The notes beneath the pieces are model-generated. The model saw nothing but the letters and a program-made list of their open reading frames with translations. It was not told the DNA's origin and did no database searches. This document shows positions 54,895 to 62,681 of a stretch of DNA of 64,000 bases, piece after piece. Made by a program: the position numbers and the translations under genes. The DNA lies in NCBI GenBank assembly GCA_000745135.1, contig JQNH01000001.1, forward strand, positions 2,542,001-2,606,000, in the 5' to 3' direction. Position 1 is the first letter of the stretch. The number at the start of each line of letters is the position of its first letter. Source of the stretch: Rhizobiales bacterium YIM 77505. GTDB taxonomy: Bacteria > Pseudomonadota > Alphaproteobacteria > Rhizobiales > Beijerinckiaceae.

Positions 54895-55674
54895 CTATTT
54901 CAGCCCGAGCGCGAGATCCGACAAGGTGTCGAGGAAGGCGCGAATGCGCCGCGCGTTCTGGCCGAGATCGTGCCGCCCGAAGCGCGAGGCCGAGCGCACG
55001 TCGATGCGCGTGCCGTCGGCGATGGGCCTGAGCCGCACGGTCACATCGTCCGGAAGGCGCAGGAGGAAGGTGCGGTCCACCGCTTCGACCCGCCCGAGCC
55101 CCATACGCCCGCCCGGCCGGATCGATTCAATCACCTGCCAGCGGCGTTGAGCGGCAGCCTTGAGGACGAGGTTGAAGGCCTCGTCCGCGCTCACATCGAG
55201 GGTGAGCGAGGCGATCTGCGGATAGGCCTCGCGCTGCGCAAGCCGCGTCTCCCGCGGCGGCTCAGGCGGAACGCGCCCGCCCCGCGCCTCCAGCGCTGCC
55301 CTGGAGCGCGAGAAGGCCGGCGGCTCCTCGATGTCGGTCGTCACGTCGTTGATCGCAGGCAGCATGAGGCCGCGGGCAAGATAGAAGCCCGGCCAGCCCA
55401 GGATGACGAGGGCGACGGCAAGGCCGCCAAGCGCCGGCCCAAGGCCACGGCGGCCCTCCGTCCAGATGCGCACGAAGGCGGCAAGCGACAGAAGCACCGC
55501 CAACGCCGCCAATGCGAGGCCCGCGGCCAGCGCCGCGAAGCCCGAGGTGTAGTCCACCACTTCGAAGCGCACGAACATGACCGCCACGAGGGTGACGGCA
55601 AGCGCGAACCACGCGAGCTGGCGCGACCAGATGGCGGCGCGCGAGACGGGCTCCTCGACAATGAGACGACGCAT
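54895..55674 (-). CDS. DUF1499 membrane protein
   Basis: A 259-residue protein. The N-terminal part has three to four hydrophobic segments (about residues 15-120). The C-terminal part is a DUF1499 domain: SLTLDVSADEAFNLVLKAAA, later SRFGRHDLGQNARRIRAFLD. The role is unknown. The ATG at 55674 was preferred over the longer frame. It converges with the MBL gene, the stops being 3 bases apart. Confidence 0.82.
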   Translation of the reverse strand: MRRLIVEEPVSRAAIWSRQLAWFALAVTLVAVMFVRFEVVDYTSGFAALAAGLALAALAVLLSLAAFVRIWTEGRRGLGPALGGLAVALVILGWPGFYLARGLMLPAINDVTTDIEEPPAFSRSRAALEARGGRVPPEPPRETRLAQREAYPQIASLTLDVSADEAFNLVLKAAAQRRWQVIESIRPGGRMGLGRVEAVDRTFLLRLPDDVTVRLRPIADGTRIDVRSASRFGRHDLGQNARRIRAFLDTLSDLALGLK

Positions 55675-55732
55675 CGCGCGACGCGATTTTCCGAATGAGG
55701 CCCAGGCCCGATAGCAGGTCGCCTGCGCGCCG

Positions 55733-57358
55733 TCACGTCCCCGGCAGACGGTAGTCGCGGAACAGGTCGCGCAAGGTCGTCTTCTGGATCTTGCCGGTGG
55801 CCGTGTGCGGGATCTCATCGACAATGGCTACATCATCGGGCAGCCACCACTTGGCGATACGGCCCTGCATGAAGGCGATGAGGTCGTCCTTCTTCGGCGT
55901 GCGCCCGGGCTTCGGCACCACGATGAGGAGCGGCCGCTCGTCCCATTTCGGGTGCGGGATGCCGATGACCGCCGCTTCGGCCACGTCGGGATGTCCGACG
56001 GCAAGGTTTTCGAGCTCGATCGAAGAGATCCACTCGCCGCCGGATTTGATCACATCCTTGTTGCGGTCGACGATCTGCACGTAGCCATGCGGGTCGATCG
56101 TCGCCACGTCGCCAGTATCGAAGAAGCCGTCGGAGTCGAGGATGTCTTCCTCATGGCGGAAATAGCGCTTGGCAACGGCAGGGCCGCGCACCTTCAGGCG
56201 GCCGAAGGTCGTGCCATCCCAGGGAAGCTCGCGGCCCTCGTCGTCCGTGATCTTCATCTCGACCGTGAAGGGCGCATAGCCGACGCGCTGCTTCACATCG
56301 AGCCAGGCATCGCCTGACAGAGCGCGGTATTCGGGCTTCATGGAGCAGACGGAGCCAAGCGGGGACATCTCCGTCATGCCCCAGGCATGCATCACCTCGA
56401 CCCCGTAGCGGTCGCGGAAGACCTGGGTCACCGCCCGCGGACACGCGGAGCCGCCGATCACCACCCTTTGCAGGTCGGGCAGATCAGCCCCCGTCTTTTC
56501 GAGATGCTGCAGGAGGGCGAACCACACCGTGGGTACGGCGGCGCTGATGGTCACGCGCTCACCGACGAGCAGCTCGTGGATCGACGGTCCGTCGAGCTTG
56601 GGACCCGGGAGCACCAGGGTCGCCCCGGCCATCGGCGCCGAGAAGGCGAAGGACCAGCTGTTGGCATGGAAGAGGGGCACCACCGGCATGGCGATGTCCC
56701 GCGAGGAGAGGCCGAGCATGTCGGGCTGCAGGGCCGCCATCGAATGCAGCACGTTCGACCGGTGCGAGTAGACGACGCCCTTCGGGTGCCCCGTGGTGCC
56801 GGAGGTGTAGCACATGCCGGCGGCCGTATTCTCGTCGAAGCTCGCCCAGCGGAAATCCTCGTCCGCCTCCGCGAGCCACTCCTCGTAAGGGACGGCGTTC
56901 TTGAGGGTGGTCGCGGGCATATGGGCGGCATCCGTCAGCACCACATAGCGGGCGATCGTCGGCAGGCGCTCCTGCAGCCGCTCCATCATCGGCACGAAGG
57001 TGAGGTCGAGGAACAGAAGCCGGTCTTCGGCATGGTTGACGATGTAGACGATCTGGTCCTCGAACAGACGCGGATTGACCGTGTGATAGATCGCACCGAT
57101 GCCGGTGATGCCGTACCACGTCTCGAGGTGGCGCCACGTGTTCCACGCCAAGGTGGCGACGCGATCCCCAAGGCCGACCCCCTCGCGCGTCAAGCGCTTG
57201 GCGAGCCGCAGCGCCCGTCGGCGGATCTCGGCATAGGTGGTTCGATGGAGCGGTCCTTCGACTGACCGCGACACCACGGGGCGGTTGGCATGCTGGGCGG
57301 CGGCATGATCGATGACGCGATGGATCAGCAAGGGCCAGTCCTGCATCAAACCCAGCAT
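55733..57358 (-). CDS. Medium/long-chain acyl-CoA ligase (AMP-forming)
   Basis: A 541-residue ANL-superfamily enzyme. Motifs are [18 protein letters not shown] (P-loop), [22 protein letters not shown], and the C-terminal catalytic Lys in TATGKIQKT. It is closest by eye to the AlkK/DmdB-like group (medium-chain or methylmercaptopropionate CoA ligases). It activates a carboxylic acid with ATP and CoA in the cytoplasm. It lies alone in orientation with the DUF1499 gene 58 bp downstream. Confidence 0.9.
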   Translation of the reverse strand: MLGLMQDWPLLIHRVIDHAAAQHANRPVVSRSVEGPLHRTTYAEIRRRALRLAKRLTREGVGLGDRVATLAWNTWRHLETWYGITGIGAIYHTVNPRLFEDQIVYIVNHAEDRLLFLDLTFVPMMERLQERLPTIARYVVLTDAAHMPATTLKNAVPYEEWLAEADEDFRWASFDENTAAGMCYTSGTTGHPKGVVYSHRSNVLHSMAALQPDMLGLSSRDIAMPVVPLFHANSWSFAFSAPMAGATLVLPGPKLDGPSIHELLVGERVTISAAVPTVWFALLQHLEKTGADLPDLQRVVIGGSACPRAVTQVFRDRYGVEVMHAWGMTEMSPLGSVCSMKPEYRALSGDAWLDVKQRVGYAPFTVEMKITDDEGRELPWDGTTFGRLKVRGPAVAKRYFRHEEDILDSDGFFDTGDVATIDPHGYVQIVDRNKDVIKSGGEWISSIELENLAVGHPDVAEAAVIGIPHPKWDERPLLIVVPKPGRTPKKDDLIAFMQGRIAKWWLPDDVAIVDEIPHTATGKIQKTTLRDLFRDYRLPGT

Positions 57359-57459
57359 GGGCGCTTCTCCCTTATTGGCCGCGGCGCGGCGTTCGGGAGA
57401 AGATTACGGGCGCGCTCCGGGCGGGAAAAGAGGGGCGGAGCGCGCCGCCCACGCGGCCG

Positions 57460-57708
57460 TCAGTTCTGCCAGAACCATTTCTTGGTCTCGGCCTCCACAT
57501 CGGCCCGCGACAGGCCGATGTCCTGGAGCATGTGGTCGTCGAGATCGGACAAGGCGCGCCGCTGAGCGTGCCGGTCGAGCCAGGCCTCGAACGCCAGCAG
57601 AGCGCCCATGAGGCCCCGGCGGCGGCTTGCAGGCCGCGCGATGTGCCTGAGATTTCCTAGTGCTGAGAGGGTAGCCATCGCAGGTCTCCACGACAGGGCG
57701 ACATTCAT
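57460..57708 (-). CDS. DUF1127 (YjiS-like) small protein
   Basis: An 82-residue protein if begun at 57708, or 72 residues from the ATG at 57678, which has a better GGAG site. The C-terminal 45 residues carry the DUF1127 pattern: RRALSDLDDHMLQDIGLSR followed by ADVEAE. Family members in Hyphomicrobiales are small RNA-related or phosphate/stress-linked proteins with Arg-rich tails. It is divergent from the LysR-type gene. Confidence 0.85.
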   Translation of the reverse strand: MNVALSWRPAMATLSALGNLRHIARPASRRRGLMGALLAFEAWLDRHAQRRALSDLDDHMLQDIGLSRADVEAETKKWFWQN

Positions 57709-57745
57709 CTTGTTACAGGGACAATCCCGCGATCAGCTCCTTTGT

Positions 57746-57758
57746 TCAAATCATTTGA
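57746..57758. promoter_or_regulatory. Palindrome in the DUF1127/LysR divergent promoter
   Basis: TCAAATCATTTGA is a perfect 13-base palindrome in the 86-bp A/T-richer gap between the divergent genes. Dyads of this size beside a LysR-type gene are usual recognition sites for the regulator, with autoregulation and control of the divergent gene. Confidence 0.6.
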
Positions 57759-57794
57759 TTTGCGTCTCAGGCCTAGAATTTCTATGTCTTCTGC

Positions 57795-58715
57795 ATGGCC
57801 CGCCGCCTCCCTCCCCTCAAAGCCTTGCGCGCCTTCGAAGCGGCCGCCCGCCATTTGAGCTTCGAGCGGGCGGGGGAGGAGCTTGCCGTGACCGCCGGCG
57901 CCGTCGCCCAGCAGGTCAAGGCGCTGGAGGCCTGGCTCGGGGTGTCGCTGTTCGACCGGTTGCCGAGCCGCGGCGTCGCGCTGACCTCCGCGGGTCGGCG
58001 CTATGCCGCAGAACTCGGGCCCCTGCTCGACGGCCTCGCGGAGGCGACCCGGCGCGTGCAGCGCAGCGAGGACGGGCGCATGCTCACGGTCAGCACGATC
58101 CCGTCCTTTGCGCTCAACTGGCTGATCCCGCGCCTCGGCTCCCTGCGCGCCGCCCACCCCGACCTCGACGTGCGCGTGCAGATCTCGCAGGAGCGGACGG
58201 ACTTCTCGCGCGAGGACGTGGACGTGGCGATCCGTTACGGCCAGGGGCGCTATCCGGGTTTGCGGAGCGATCTCCTCCTTGAGGAGACCTTCTTTCCCGT
58301 GTGCAGCGCGGCGCTCATGAACGACCCTGCCCGCCCCTTGCGCGAGCCCGCCGACCTTCGCCACCACACGCTGCTTCATGAGGAGATCGGGCCGGGCATC
58401 CCCTTCTACGTCGACTGGCCGAAGTGGCTCGCCTCGGCCGGCGTCGCGCATCTCGTCGACGCCACCCACGGCCCGCGCTTTTCTCACACCTTCCTTGCCC
58501 TGCAGGCCGCGGCGTCGGGTCAGGGAGTGGCGCTCGCGACGAGCGTCCTCGCCGACCAGGACCTCGCGGCCGGACGGCTCGTGCGGCCCTTCGCCCACGA
58601 GGTCCGCGGCGCCTACCAGTACTACATCGTCTGCCCGGAAGCGGCGGCGGAGCGTCCCAAGATCGCCGCCTTCCGCGCCTGGCTCCTGCAGCAGGCCGGG
58701 CGAGTGAGCGGATGA
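57795..58715 (+). CDS. LysR-family transcriptional regulator (GcvA-like)
   Basis: A 306-residue regulator. The N-terminal winged helix is at about residues 1-65 (RRLPPLKALRAFEAAARHLS, FERAGEELAVTAGAVAQQVK), and the effector domain follows with TVSTIPSFALNWLIPRLGS and VDVAIRYGQGRYPGL, both typical of the GcvA-type group. It probably binds the palindrome at 57746-57758 and controls itself and possibly the DUF1127 gene. Confidence 0.92.
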   Translation: MARRLPPLKALRAFEAAARHLSFERAGEELAVTAGAVAQQVKALEAWLGVSLFDRLPSRGVALTSAGRRYAAELGPLLDGLAEATRRVQRSEDGRMLTVSTIPSFALNWLIPRLGSLRAAHPDLDVRVQISQERTDFSREDVDVAIRYGQGRYPGLRSDLLLEETFFPVCSAALMNDPARPLREPADLRHHTLLHEEIGPGIPFYVDWPKWLASAGVAHLVDATHGPRFSHTFLALQAAASGQGVALATSVLADQDLAAGRLVRPFAHEVRGAYQYYIVCPEAAAERPKIAAFRAWLLQQAGRVSG

Positions 58716-58776
58716 GGTGCAAAGGAGATGGTTCTGACGTAAACTATCTTGGTTAGACCTCCATCCGCCCGGTCCC

Positions 58777-59295
58777 ATGCCCTCCGCCGCCGAGCGCGCC
58801 GCGGCCGCTCCTTCCCCGCTCAGCGACCCTGCCGCAGATCCCCTGCGGGTGTGGTTCCGCTTCATCCGCCTGCATCGCCGCGTCTCGGCAGCCGTCGCGG
58901 GAGAGCTCCGACGCGTCGGGCTCTCCATTCCGCAGTTCGACCTCCTGTCGACGCTCACGGAGCGCGAGGGCGTCACGCAGCGGGAGCTGGCGGAGCGCCT
59001 CTACGTGACCAAGGGCAACGTCTCCGGCCTGGTGGATCGCCTGGTCGAGGCCGGGCTCGTCGAACGGCGGGCGATTGCCGGCGACCGCCGCTCCCACGCT
59101 CTGTACCTGACCGGGACAGGCCGTGCCCTCGCCGAACGCGGCATCGCCATCCATGAGGCCTATATCCGTCGTACGCTCGGGCAGTTGCCCCCAGGGGACC
59201 TCATCGAGCTTGAGCGCATCGTCCTGGCCTGGCGCGACAAGGCGCGCGAGGCTGAGGCCGACTCCGGACGGGGAGAGGGTCTCGCGACCGACTAG
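58777..59295 (+). CDS. MarR-family transcriptional regulator
   Basis: A 172-residue MarR protein. The winged helix is seen as QRELAERLYVTKGNVSGLVD followed by RLVEAGLVERR and the wing DRRSHALYLTGTGRAL. The N-terminal 20 residues are low complexity. Its TAG stop sits on a CTAG that also carries the stop of the convergent small gene. No obvious target gene is adjacent apart from the amidase downstream. Confidence 0.9.
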   Translation: MPSAAERAAAAPSPLSDPAADPLRVWFRFIRLHRRVSAAVAGELRRVGLSIPQFDLLSTLTEREGVTQRELAERLYVTKGNVSGLVDRLVEAGLVERRAIAGDRRSHALYLTGTGRALAERGIAIHEAYIRRTLGQLPPGDLIELERIVLAWRDKAREAEADSGRGEGLATD

Positions 59296-59633
59296 GGGTC
59301 TCGACGATGGGAACGGGACATATGCCCTGCACCCGGAGACGACTGGGACGAAACCGCCGTCGGCCGGTCCCACACGTCGCGCGCCAGGGTGAGCACATAG
59401 CCGGCGGCCAGCGACATGGCCGGGTGATCATCGACCGCATGGATGCGGACGCCTTCGAGCATGACCGCCGCCCGGTCGCGGGCGAAAGGCGGCAAGGCCG
59501 CGAGGGTGCCGGCGAGGTCCACGCAGGCATGCTCGGGCACGCCGGCGCGGATCGCCATCTCCTCGATCCTGCGATGAATGATGTCCACGCATCGCGCGAA
59601 CTCGGCCGGGTCGGGCCGGAAACTCGAACGCAT
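59292..59633 (-). CDS. Small protein of unknown function
   Basis: A 113-residue protein: MRSSFRPDPAEFARCVDIIH, an Ala-rich helical middle, and VMLEGVRIHAVDDHPAMSLA. No known domain. The ATG at 59633 starts a compact frame; it converges with the MarR gene and the two stop codons overlap in CTAG. Codon use looks ordinary for this genome, which supports it, but only weakly. Confidence 0.5.
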   Translation of the reverse strand: MRSSFRPDPAEFARCVDIIHRRIEEMAIRAGVPEHACVDLAGTLAALPPFARDRAAVMLEGVRIHAVDDHPAMSLAAGYVLTLARDVWDRPTAVSSQSSPGAGHMSRSHRRDP

Positions 59634-59803
59634 GATAAGTTGGATCCGCGCGCCTGCTACCCCGAAATGATCCTCGTGAACGTCCCTTGGCGCGTTTCGT
59701 TCCTGTCGCCGTGAGGCCGCAGCCATGCATCCAACGCAAAGCGCCGCGAAAGGATGACAGGACCCTCTGCGATCCCGTATGGGCGGGACCTAGCTCCAAA
59801 GCC

Positions 59804-61252
59804 ATGACCGACCTTCTCACTCTCCCGGCCGTCACCTTGCGCGAGCGCCTTCGGTCGCGAGCGCTTCTGGCCACGGACCTCCTCGACGCGGCTTTGAGCC
59901 GCATCGCGACGCTCAACCCCGCCCTCAACGCGCTCGCTGCCGTGGATGCGGAGGCGGCCCGCCGCATGGCCCGCGAATCGGACCGGCGCCTCGCCGCCGG
60001 CGAGGCGCGCCCCCTCGAAGGGCTCATCGTCACGGTCAAGGACGCCTTCGACGTGGCGGGCCTGCGCTCCACCGCCGGCGCCCCGGCCTACAAGGACCGG
60101 GTCCCCGCGACGGACGCCGCCGCCGTGGCGCGGCTGCGTCGCGCCGGCGCGGTCATCTTGGCCAAGACCAACGTGCCGGTTTTCGTCAGCGACTTCCAGG
60201 CCTTCAACCCGATCTTCGGGACGACGAACAACCCGTGGGACCTCTCCCGCTCGGCGGGCGGCTCGTCCGGCGGCGCCGCAGCGGCCGTCGCGACGGGCAT
60301 GAGCAGCCTCGACCTGTCCTCCGACCTCGGCGGCTCCTTACGCTGGCCGGCCCACGCTTGCGGCCTCTTCAGCCTCAAGACCACATGGGGTCTCGTGTCC
60401 ACTTGGGGCCATGTGCCCCCGCCGCCGGAGCGGCGCACGGCCCGCAACCCCGATCTTCTGGTCGCGGGACCGATCGCGCGCGGTGCGGCCGATCTTGACC
60501 TTGCGCTCGCCGTCATCGCGGGCCCGCGCGATCCGGCGGTCGCCGCCGCTCTTTCGCCGCCCCGCACGGCCTCCCCGGCCGGGCTTCGCGTGGCGCTGTG
60601 GGTCGACGGGCCTTTCGCCCCCGCGGCCCAGGCGGTGAAGGAGGCGGTGCGGGAAGCGGCGCGCCGTCTTGCGGCGGCAGGGGCCCATGTCGAGGAGACG
60701 GCGAGGCCGCCCGTTCCCTTCGAGGAGACCTTCGAGGTGTTCTCGCTCTTGAACGGCTTCGTGGTCGCGTATGGGCTGCCGCCCAAGGTGCGCCTGCGCA
60801 TCCAGCAGGGGGCCGCCGAGTCCCGTCCTGGCGACCTTTCGCATCGGGCGTTGCAAGCCCGCGGCGCGCGCATGACGCCCTCGCTCTACCATCAGACGAC
60901 CCTGCGCAAGCAGCGGCTCGAGCGGCAATGGGCGCGCTTCTTCGAGGGCTTCGACGTCCTCCTCTGCCCACCCGCTCCCGTGACGGCGATCCTGCATGAC
61001 CACGCCCCCGATATTCATGGGCGCACCATCTCGGTCGACGGCATGTCCTGCCCCTATCTCGACCTGATGAAATGGGGCTCGCTGGCCTCCGCCGCCGATT
61101 TGCCGGCGGCCGTGGCGCCCGTGACGCGCACGGCCGACGGCCTGCCCGTCGGCGTCCAGATCGTTGCGGGCAAGGGGCAGGACCGCACCGCGATCGCTGT
61201 CGCCGGCATGCTGGAGGCGCTCGGCTGCCGCTACGTGCCGCCACCGTTCTGA
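59804..61252 (+). CDS. Amidase (amidase signature family)
   Basis: A 482-residue amidase with the Ser-cisSer-Lys triad: Lys in IVTVKDAFD, the glycine/serine-rich AGGSSGGAAAAVATGM, and the nucleophile region SSDLGGSLRWPAHACGLF. It hydrolyses amides (for example plant or pollutant amides) or acts in nitrilase-linked pathways; the substrate is unknown. The ATG at 59804 was chosen because the upstream open frame lacks a family match. It is probably a single-gene unit. Confidence 0.9.
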   Translation: MTDLLTLPAVTLRERLRSRALLATDLLDAALSRIATLNPALNALAAVDAEAARRMARESDRRLAAGEARPLEGLIVTVKDAFDVAGLRSTAGAPAYKDRVPATDAAAVARLRRAGAVILAKTNVPVFVSDFQAFNPIFGTTNNPWDLSRSAGGSSGGAAAAVATGMSSLDLSSDLGGSLRWPAHACGLFSLKTTWGLVSTWGHVPPPPERRTARNPDLLVAGPIARGAADLDLALAVIAGPRDPAVAAALSPPRTASPAGLRVALWVDGPFAPAAQAVKEAVREAARRLAAAGAHVEETARPPVPFEETFEVFSLLNGFVVAYGLPPKVRLRIQQGAAESRPGDLSHRALQARGARMTPSLYHQTTLRKQRLERQWARFFEGFDVLLCPPAPVTAILHDHAPDIHGRTISVDGMSCPYLDLMKWGSLASAADLPAAVAPVTRTADGLPVGVQIVAGKGQDRTAIAVAGMLEALGCRYVPPPF

Positions 61253-61391
61253 TTCGCGCGGCGGGGCTCGCTCTCAACGGACGCGGGGCCCCCTCGCCGC
61301 CCGGGGACGGCGCGGGGAGCGCCGGCCAGGGCGGCAAGGAACCGGCCGAATCGGTGCGGGTTAACTGCTGAGCTAGCGGGGTCTTGAACGC

Positions 61392-61853
61392 ATGTGGCTC
61401 TCGCGCACCTTCACCGATCTTGCCGCGACCGTGGCGCACGCGGCCGGACGGCCGCTCGCCTTCATCATCAGCGTCGCCCTTATCCTGATCTGGGCGCTGA
61501 CCGGGCCTCTGTTCGGCTTCTCCGACACTTGGCAGCTCGTCATCAACACCGGCACCACCATCGTCACCTTCCTGATGGTGTTCCTGATCCAGAACACCCA
61601 GAACCGGGACGGGGTGGCGATCCAGGCCAAGCTCGACGAGCTCATCCGGACGAGCGCCGCGCAGAACGTCTATATCGGCATCGAGCGCCTCACCGAGGAG
61701 GAGCTCGATGAGATCCGCCGCAAATGCGAGGAGCGCGCCAAAGCAGGGACCGATCGCGACGTTCTCATGGAACGGGCCGCCAGGGCCGCCGCTGAGGCCG
61801 AGCGCACCGCCAACCGCAAGGCAGCGGAGGCTGCGGACCGCGCCGTCTCGTAG
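61392..61853 (+). CDS. Low-affinity iron permease family small membrane protein
   Basis: A 153-residue protein with two membrane helices: PLAFIISVALILIWALTGPL at about 21-40 and TGTTIVTFLMVFLIQNTQNR at about 53-72. A conserved segment GVAIQAKLDELIR follows, then a coiled, charged tail (about 95-150). This is the low-affinity iron permease family pattern; the bacterial members have no proven transport role. A hairpin follows the stop at 61877-61900. Confidence 0.8.
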   Translation: MWLSRTFTDLAATVAHAAGRPLAFIISVALILIWALTGPLFGFSDTWQLVINTGTTIVTFLMVFLIQNTQNRDGVAIQAKLDELIRTSAAQNVYIGIERLTEEELDEIRRKCEERAKAGTDRDVLMERAARAAAEAERTANRKAAEAADRAVS

Positions 61854-61876
61854 AGCGCCGTTCTTGATGGGTTGGC

Positions 61877-61900
61877 GCAGGGTGCCGCCGTCCACCCTGC
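61877..61900 (+). terminator. Stem-loop after the iron-permease-family gene
   Basis: GCAGGGTG (61877-61884) and CACCCTGC (61893-61900) form a perfect 8-bp stem, 24 bases beyond the stop codon. No T-run follows. The rest of the 255-bp gap to rsmD shows another imperfect inverted repeat, with arms GCCCAC (62020-62025) and GTGGGC (62046-62051), on the 3' side of rsmD. Confidence 0.5.
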
Positions 61901-62108
61901 CTGGGAGAGGAGCGCAGCCCGGACGTCGGCGCCAGGCCTCACGGCAAAGCACCCGTCTTGCGAGCCTTCCGGATGTGCTGCTTTGTGGCGCGTTCGTTGG
62001 CGGGCCTGCGTAGTCTCACGCCCACCTCAAGCCTGCTCGAGGCGTGTGGGCAGAAACGTCTGCGCTTGCAGGGTGAATGACCCTGACCGGACGACGCCGT
62101 AAGGCCGT

Positions 62109-62669
62109 TCACGCCGGCCGATGGCGGCCAAAGACGACCTTCGTTTCTCCGTAGTCGCGACGCTCAAGCTCCTCGAAACCCTCGGGCAGCGGCACCTGCG
62201 CCCCGTGTGCCTCCTCCACCACGACGAGGGCGTTCGGGGCGAGCCACCCGCCCGCCGCGCAGGAGGCGAGCGCCCGTGGAGCAAGCTCCCGGCCATAAGG
62301 GGGGTCGCAGAAGACCAGCGAGAAGGGCTCGTTCGGATGGGCCGGACCCATGCGAGTGGCGTCGCGCCGAAAAATGCGCGCCTGCCCGCCGAGCCCCAGC
62401 GCCTCCACATTGGCGCGCAGGAGGCCGCGCGCCTCGGCGCTCTCGTCCACGAACAGGGCGAAGGCAGCCCCGCGCGAGAGCGCCTCAATCCCCATGGCGC
62501 CCGTGCCTGCGAAAAGGTCGATCACGCGCGCACCCGCGACGGGATCGTCATAGGCATGGGCGAGGATGTTGAAGATGGTCTCGCGCAGGCGGTCCGAGGT
62601 GGGACGAATGGCGTCCGAGCGCGGTCCCGCGAGGCTGCGACCGCGTAGACGTCCGCCGACGATCCGCAT
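62109..62669 (-). CDS. rsmD: 16S rRNA (guanine966-N2)-methyltransferase
   Basis: A 186-residue enzyme that methylates 16S rRNA. It begins MRIVGGRLRGRSLAGP, the RsmD start, has RPTSDRLRETIFNIL, the SAM motif VIDLFAGTGAMGIEALSRGA and the catalytic DPPYGRE. Length is typical. It lies 12 bases after the pseudouridine synthase gene on the same strand and is probably co-transcribed with it. Confidence 0.95.
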   Translation of the reverse strand: MRIVGGRLRGRSLAGPRSDAIRPTSDRLRETIFNILAHAYDDPVAGARVIDLFAGTGAMGIEALSRGAAFALFVDESAEARGLLRANVEALGLGGQARIFRRDATRMGPAHPNEPFSLVFCDPPYGRELAPRALASCAAGGWLAPNALVVVEEAHGAQVPLPEGFEELERRDYGETKVVFGRHRPA

Positions 62670-62681
62670 GAGGCGTACCCT

